Assembly: GCA_005116945.1 (NCBI GenBank)
Contig: SWDH01000031.1
Span: 28,855-92,854, forward strand
DNA: 64,000 nt
Direction: 5' to 3'
DNA from: Nitrospira sp.
Lineage (GTDB): Bacteria > Nitrospirota > Nitrospiria > Nitrospirales > Nitrospiraceae
The notes beneath the pieces were generated by a model that did no database searches, had not been told where the DNA came from, and saw only the letters and a list, made by a program, of their open reading frames with translations. This document shows, in pieces, positions 59,489 through 64,000 of this stretch. The stretch's first letter is position 1; each line of letters begins with the position of its first letter. The position numbers and the translations under genes are program-made.

Positions 59489-59881
59489 ATGGATTTCTTC
59501 CCCAAGACATCAGTGGCGGAAAAGTGGGGGAAGGTTCGTGCAGAACTCTCCCACGCCTTTTCGACCACATCCGAGGTCCAGGTGTTCACGACCGAAGACT
59601 TCGCGCTGCTTGAACGGGTAGCCGATGCGGTAGTAAAGCGAGGCATGACAGCCCCTGCCACGGTATTCCTGGAATCGCTCGGTCCAATGAATTTTCTCGG
59701 CAGTCAGGCGCTCTATTTCCTGACCCCTATCGTGGAATGGGCTTTTCAGGCAAAGGAAGTCGAACAAGTGGCCAGGTTACTTGAGCGACGCGATACGATT
59801 TCCCGTCTCATTGCCATGATTGACGCGAAGTCTGCTCCCCAAGCTCCTCCCCCGGCTCCTCAAGGAGCCTCTGCTCAATGA
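59489..59881 (+). CDS. conserved helical protein upstream of the MutL/GlmL-like gene
   Basis: A 130-residue protein. The helical body (TSVAEKWGKVRAELSHAFST, EDFALLERVADAVVKRGMTA, GPMNFLGSQALYFLTPIVEW, VEQVARLLERRDTISRLIAM) ends with a Pro/Ala-rich tail. The last codon overlaps the next start (ATGA), so it is translationally coupled to the glutamate-mutase-L-like gene and probably acts with it. A similar small gene accompanies this ASKHA gene in other phyla as far as I recall. Function unknown. Confidence 0.75.
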   Translation: MDFFPKTSVAEKWGKVRAELSHAFSTTSEVQVFTTEDFALLERVADAVVKRGMTAPATVFLESLGPMNFLGSQALYFLTPIVEWAFQAKEVEQVARLLERRDTISRLIAMIDAKSAPQAPPPAPQGASAQ

Positions 59882-61713
59882 GTGTGCCGAATCCTGCACC
59901 GATCAAGCCCGTGATCTCCCATCCGCTCAACGTCATCGTAGCCACCGATTGTGGGAGTACCACGACCAAAGCCATTTTGATTGAGAAAGTTGGCGACGAA
60001 TATCGGCAAACCTATCGAGGTGAAGCGCCGACGACGGTGGAAGCGCCGTTCGAAGATGTGACGCGCGGGGTGTTGAATGCGATTGCAGAAATTGAAGAAC
60101 TCTCCGGCAGGAAAATTCTTGACGGTGACAAGATTATCACGCCTTGTCGTGATGCGAAGACCGGTGTCGATATCTATATCTCTACCAGCAGTGCGGGCGG
60201 CGGATTGCAAATGATGGTGACTGGGGTCGTGCAAAACATGACGGGTGAAAGTGCGCAGCGGGCGGCACTGGGGGCCGGGGCAATCGTCATCGATGTGTTG
60301 GCATCGAACGACGGCCGGTTGCCGCATGAAAAGATCGAGCGGATCAGGACGATGCGGCCTGACATGATCTTGATGTCCGGCGGGACGGATGGAGGGGCGG
60401 TCACTCATGTGGTCGAGATGGCCGAGTATATATCAGCTGCGGAGCCACGCCCCCGATTCGGGGCGACGTACAAGCTCCCGTTGATCTATGCAGGCAACAA
60501 AGACGCGCAGCCGCAAGTGAAAAAGATTTTGGGCGAGAAGGCGGCGCTGGTGCTGACCGATAATATTCGTCCGGTGTTGGAACGGGAGAATCTCGCGCCT
60601 GCACGGAATAAGATTCACGATCTGTTTCTTGAACATGTCATGCAGCAAGCGCCGGGTTACAAGAAACTGATCGAGATGGCCGGTGCGCCGATCATGCCGA
60701 CGCCGGCGGCGGTCGGCGTCATCATGGAAACGATCGCCAAGCGGGAGCATTTGAACTTAATTGGGGTGGATATCGGCGGCGCGACCACGGACGTGTTCTC
60801 GGTCTTCGAGGGACTCTTCAATCGAACCGTCAGCGCGAATCTTGGCATGTCGTACAGCATTTCCAACGTGCTGGCGGAAGCAGGGCTTGCGAATATTATG
60901 CGCTGGGTGCCATTCACAATCGACGAGCAGACGCTTCGCAATCGGATCAAGAACAAGATGGTCCGACCAACGACCATTCCCCAGACACTGGACGAGTTGC
61001 AGATCGAACATGCGATTGCCCGCGAGGCACTCAGGCTCGCCTTGATTCATCATAAGTCTCTTGCGACGGCCCTTAAGGGTATACAACAAGAACGGACGAT
61101 CTCGGACGTGTTCGAGCAGCAGCAGTCCGGCAAGACGCTGATCGACATGCTCAAGTTGGATTTGATCGTCGGTAGCGGTGGGATTCTGTCCCATGCGCCG
61201 CGCCGTGTGCAATCGATGCTCATGATGGTGGATGCCTATGAACCGCTCGGGGTAACGAGGCTCTCGGTGGACAGTATCTTCATGATGCCGCATCTCGGCG
61301 TACTGTCGACGATTGATGAGAAAGCGGCGACCGATGTCTTCGTCCGTGATTGCATGGTCTACCTGGGAACCTGCATCGCGCCGATCGGTCAGGGGAAGAA
61401 TGGCGAACGGTGCGCAGACTATGTCATCACGTTTCCAGATGGACAAGTAGATAAAGGACAACTCGCATTCGGTGAGTTACGGCTGATTCCCTTGGCCAGC
61501 GATCAGAAGGCCTCGATCGTGATCCAGCCGGCGAAGCAGGTGAATCTCGGAGCAGGAGTTGGAGTTTCGATCACACGAGACGTGCAAGGCGGTGTCGTGG
61601 GTCTCATGCTCGATGGACGCGGGCGGCCGTTGCAGTTGCCGACCGACCATACAGCCAGGGTGGCAGCGCTGACCAAATGGTACCAGGCCGTGGATCTGTA
61701 TCCGAGGATGTAA
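59878..61713 (+). CDS. glutamate mutase L-like ASKHA ATPase
   Basis: A 611-residue protein. The phosphate-1 motif VIVATDCGSTTTKAILIEKV (about 18-37) and the second phosphate motif LIGVDIGGATTDVFSVFEG (about 297-315) mark an ASKHA (actin/hexokinase-fold) ATPase, and the overall sequence fits the MutL/GlmL family found between the two subunit genes of coenzyme-B12-dependent glutamate mutase. No mutase genes are visible here. The neighbours fit a stand-alone conserved cluster, so its role may be that of a reactivating chaperone or something else altogether. Confidence 0.85.
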   Translation: MSVPNPAPIKPVISHPLNVIVATDCGSTTTKAILIEKVGDEYRQTYRGEAPTTVEAPFEDVTRGVLNAIAEIEELSGRKILDGDKIITPCRDAKTGVDIYISTSSAGGGLQMMVTGVVQNMTGESAQRAALGAGAIVIDVLASNDGRLPHEKIERIRTMRPDMILMSGGTDGGAVTHVVEMAEYISAAEPRPRFGATYKLPLIYAGNKDAQPQVKKILGEKAALVLTDNIRPVLERENLAPARNKIHDLFLEHVMQQAPGYKKLIEMAGAPIMPTPAAVGVIMETIAKREHLNLIGVDIGGATTDVFSVFEGLFNRTVSANLGMSYSISNVLAEAGLANIMRWVPFTIDEQTLRNRIKNKMVRPTTIPQTLDELQIEHAIAREALRLALIHHKSLATALKGIQQERTISDVFEQQQSGKTLIDMLKLDLIVGSGGILSHAPRRVQSMLMMVDAYEPLGVTRLSVDSIFMMPHLGVLSTIDEKAATDVFVRDCMVYLGTCIAPIGQGKNGERCADYVITFPDGQVDKGQLAFGELRLIPLASDQKASIVIQPAKQVNLGAGVGVSITRDVQGGVVGLMLDGRGRPLQLPTDHTARVAALTKWYQAVDLYPRM

Positions 61714-61749
61714 GGCATGCACCGAGGGACACAATAGGAGAACGCTCTT

Positions 61750-61875
61750 GCAGGATGCTCAAAAAGGCTGTCCAGCAAGGCCGCAGCGAGTGAAGGCCCG
61801 AGGCGTACCCTCTGGGGTACGTTGAGGGTCTGAACGATGCGAGAACGACGCTGGCGGACTTTTTCAGCATCCTGT
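61750..61875. repeat. family A intergenic repeat
   Basis: Ends GCAGGATGCTCAAAAAGGCT and GGACTTTTTCAGCATCCTGT, with core CAAGGCCGCAGCGAGTGAAG, GTACCCTCTGGGGTAC and GAACGATGCGAGAACGACGC. It separates the GlmL-like gene from the next gene, whose start codon lies 13 bases after the repeat. Confidence 0.9.
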
Positions 61876-61888
61876 TAGGCAATTTGCG

Positions 61889-63022
61889 ATGGCCCATTCC
61901 TACACCCCAGGCTTAACCGTAACAGAACACACAACAATCCGTCGTCGACGGATGTTGTCGTTGCCTGGCACGGTGCTGGTCACAACCGGGGGAGAAGTGC
62001 GTGCGAATCAGGCGGTCGCTCGTGCGGAATTGCCAGGGAAGGTCTATCCGCTGAATCTCGCCAATCAGCTAGGCGTGGCGCCGGATGAAATCCACGAGTA
62101 TTTGATCAAAAAGGCCGGCGATCCAGTGCAGAAGGATGAGATCCTGGCCGAAAACAAACCCTTCATTAAATGGATGAAGACGGAAGTCCGTTCGCCAATC
62201 ACCGGCATCGTGGAGTCTGTTTCTACGGTCACGGGGCAGGTGTTGCTGCGGGAGCCGCCGCGCGTGCTCGAGTTGTTGGGCTATGTGGACGGGCGCATCA
62301 CCGAAGTGATTCCGCAGCAGGGCGTCGTGGTCGAGACGGATTGCAGCTTGGTGCAAGGCATCTTCGGCATCGGGGGAGAAACTACTGGCGAGATTGTGAT
62401 GGCGGTGACGTCACCGGACGAGGCGCTCACGCCGCGCCATCTCACTCCAGATATGAAAGCCAAAGTCGTTGTGGGCGGCTCCTTCATCTCTTCCGACGCG
62501 TTGGCGCGAGCAAAAGAGGTGGGGGTTGCCTGTGTGGTGATCGGAGGCATTCACGATAAGGATTTGCGCGCATTGTTGGGCTATGACCTTGGCGTGGCCA
62601 TCACGGGCACAGAACAGGTCGGCTTTACCCTGATCCTCACCGAAGGATTCGGCTCCATCCCCATGGCCGGTAAAACATTCGCATTGCTTTCCGCTCATGC
62701 AGGACAACAGGCGTCTATCTCAGGTGCCACGCAGATTCGAGCCGGTGTTATTCGACCGGAGATCATCATTGCCAAACAGGCTGGCGCATCAGGCGATTAC
62801 GGCATAGCCACTGTGCCGGAACGGGAAGGTATCAGGATCGGCGACCAGGTGCGCATCATCCGAGACCCCTTGTTCGGAAAAATTGGTGAAGTCGCGAGCC
62901 TGCCTGCCGACCTCCAGAAGATTCCGACCGAGAGTGATGTGCGAGTGATGGAAGTCCGCTTTGCCGATGGCAGCAAGGCGGTTATTCCGCGAACGAATAT
63001 TGAATTGATCGAAGGGGCCTAG
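61889..63022 (+). CDS. conserved protein with KOW-like end, partner of GlmL-like gene
   Basis: A 377-residue protein of a family I know only as a neighbour of glutamate-mutase-L-like genes. A central part with VRSPITGIVESVSTVTGQVL resembles a biotinyl/lipoyl-type hammerhead without the modified Lys. DSSLVQ-like FGIGGETTGEIVMAV precedes a region with GGSFISSDALARAKEVGVAC. A KOW-like motif (GDQVRIIRDPLFGKIGEVAS) closes it (about 315-335). No signal peptide. ATG 61889 has no strong ribosome binding site. Its TAG overlaps the GTG start of the next gene, so the two are coupled. Confidence 0.75.
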   Translation: MAHSYTPGLTVTEHTTIRRRRMLSLPGTVLVTTGGEVRANQAVARAELPGKVYPLNLANQLGVAPDEIHEYLIKKAGDPVQKDEILAENKPFIKWMKTEVRSPITGIVESVSTVTGQVLLREPPRVLELLGYVDGRITEVIPQQGVVVETDCSLVQGIFGIGGETTGEIVMAVTSPDEALTPRHLTPDMKAKVVVGGSFISSDALARAKEVGVACVVIGGIHDKDLRALLGYDLGVAITGTEQVGFTLILTEGFGSIPMAGKTFALLSAHAGQQASISGATQIRAGVIRPEIIIAKQAGASGDYGIATVPEREGIRIGDQVRIIRDPLFGKIGEVASLPADLQKIPTESDVRVMEVRFADGSKAVIPRTNIELIEGA

Positions 63023-64000
63023 TGCGCGTGAAACGTGAAAAGTTAAACGTGAAACGTGAGCAGGCTCGCTCAGCGTTCAGAATCAGCCTGCTGGTCGCTA
63101 TTGTTCTTTGTTTGTCTGGCTTGCCAGTGTTTGCTCAAACTGACGCACAGACGAAGAGGCCTCTTTCACTACCTCAAAATCTTCGTGTATTCGACACTCC
63201 GAGCGATGGAGGCGGTAGCCTGACTGTGCTCTGGTCGCCTGCTCCTGACGAGAGCGCCACAAGCAAGTATCAAGTCTTACTGAGTGAAGGTGCCACGGTA
63301 TCCGATCCGGCATCAATGAAAGTCGTGGCGGAGTTTCCCGGGAACCAGCGCTATGTTCATGAATCCAAGTGGCCCTGGTGGACGAAGCCGACAACCGGAG
63401 ACCAGCACCAGTTTACACTGAAGAACGGAAAAGGGGTCGAGCTCAAAAACGGGAACGTCTACAGCATCACCGTGGCTGCCGTGCTGAACGAAGATCGTGT
63501 CATGGCCACCCCGGTTCAGGCCACGCCGGAACCGAATTGGATCAATTGGAACCAGATGAACAATCTGTTACTCGCGCTCCTATTCGGCGGCATCGTGTTC
63601 TACGCCATCAGTACCGCCAGAAAACGGGAGATCTTCCTCCGACGCATTCCAGGCCTGGATGCGGTGGATGAGGCGATAGGCCGCGCGACGGAGTTGGGCA
63701 AGCCGATCCTGTACATGACCGGGGCCCATGACATGAGCGACCCCTCCACCATTGCGGCGGCAGTGATTCTCGGGCGCGTGGCTAAACGCACGGCCGCCTA
63801 TGAGACCGATTTGCTCGTGCCCCACCGTGAGCCGATTACGATGGCGGTCTGTCAGGAAATTACGAAACAGGCGTATCTGGAAGCCGGCAAGCCCGATCTC
63901 TACAAGGAAGATTCCAATTTCTTTATTACGTCGGATCAATTCAGTTATACCGCGGCGGTGGATGGCATCATGCTGCGCAAGAAACCGGCGGCGAACTTCT
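63022..64000 (+). CDS. fibronectin-III/membrane protein, 3'-partial
   Basis: Reads open to the window end. Possible starts are GTG 63022, 63028 and 63049. The first codons (RVKREKLNVKREQ) come from a GTGAAACGTGAAAAG-type tandem repeat. A signal-type helix follows (FRISLLVAIVLCLSGLPVFA), then a fibronectin-III domain (about 45-165, LPQNLRVFDTPSDGGGSLTV, LWSPAPDESATSKYQVLLSE), a transmembrane helix (NNLLLALLFGGIVFYAI) and a cytoplasmic domain (PGLDAVDEAIGRATELGKPI, YMTGAHDMSDPSTIAAAVIL). The latter resembles a domain of unknown function found with this cluster. It is coupled to the preceding gene. Confidence 0.8.
   Translation, partial: MRVKREKLNVKREQARSAFRISLLVAIVLCLSGLPVFAQTDAQTKRPLSLPQNLRVFDTPSDGGGSLTVLWSPAPDESATSKYQVLLSEGATVSDPASMKVVAEFPGNQRYVHESKWPWWTKPTTGDQHQFTLKNGKGVELKNGNVYSITVAAVLNEDRVMATPVQATPEPNWINWNQMNNLLLALLFGGIVFYAISTARKREIFLRRIPGLDAVDEAIGRATELGKPILYMTGAHDMSDPSTIAAAVILGRVAKRTAAYETDLLVPHREPITMAVCQEITKQAYLEAGKPDLYKEDSNFFITSDQFSYTAAVDGIMLRKKPAANF

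Overview
The window looks like a chromosome segment of a Nitrospira-type bacterium (Nitrospirota). This rests on the mix of housekeeping genes (rimO, purU, dnaX-ybaB-recR next to the SRP RNA, a TatA with a long Pro/Ala tail, dksA/traR-like, glutamate-mutase-L-like) and on two families of intergenic repeats peppering it, which I recall as typical of Nitrospira genomes. No rRNA, 16S marker or CRISPR array is present, so the assignment is an inference.

Layout. 1-12.4 kb is mostly core: a histidine kinase (cut by the window edge), purU, rimO, an APC permease, a glutamine-amidotransferase-like hydrolase, an M24 peptidase, tatA, a HEAT-repeat lipoprotein and two tandem PilZ proteins. At 12.4-15.6 kb a clpX gene has lost its 5' part exactly where three plus-strand cargo genes begin (two NTF2-like proteins and an alpha/beta hydrolase). 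16-22.4 kb holds a DUF2130 gene, then a tight three-gene operon (small helical protein, SMC/Rad50-like ATPase, SIR2-like NADase) that looks like an antiphage module, and a truncated ORF6N gene. 22.6-34.7 kb is envelope and signalling: two OmpA lipoproteins, MscL, a DUF481 outer-membrane protein, two duplicated LuxR-type response regulators, a zinc-finger PilZ protein, a sigma-54 activator with a likely enhancer array, and a Ras-like GTPase / BON-OmpA / coiled-coil operon. 35-41.8 kb is core: tRNA-Ser, SRP RNA, dnaX, ybaB, recR, traR/dksA, an OMP and lipoproteins, ending at tRNA-Val.

42-48.7 kb is the most remarkable region. A minus-strand operon encodes a subtilisin-like protease whose C-terminus carries about ten Ser/Thr/Cys octapeptide-like modules, an aminoglycoside-phosphotransferase-type kinase, and a fusion of a HopA1-like domain to a LanC lanthionine cyclase. 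These are the three activities of class V lanthipeptide synthetases, here next to a protease whose own tail resembles a substrate. A stand-alone copy of the protease prodomain lies convergently at the 3' end. I infer a lanthionine-modified protease system; it would be new to me.

48.7-57.5 kb is accessory: paralogous small membrane proteins with shared operators (one separated from its operator by a 187-bp MITE), an HTH-ATPase-STAS-like regulator behind three iterons, a decayed lipoprotein, small stress-type genes and ung. 58-64 kb has a lipoprotein, a dienelactone hydrolase, and a conserved block around a glutamate-mutase-L-like ASKHA protein, ending in a fibronectin-III/membrane protein cut by the window edge.

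Repeat family A (ends resembling AGCAGGATGCTGAAAAAG) often supplies the stop codon of the gene before it and probably works as a bidirectional terminator. Repeat family B (rich in CTGCGCGC) fills most other long gaps and in places has been absorbed into coding sequence.
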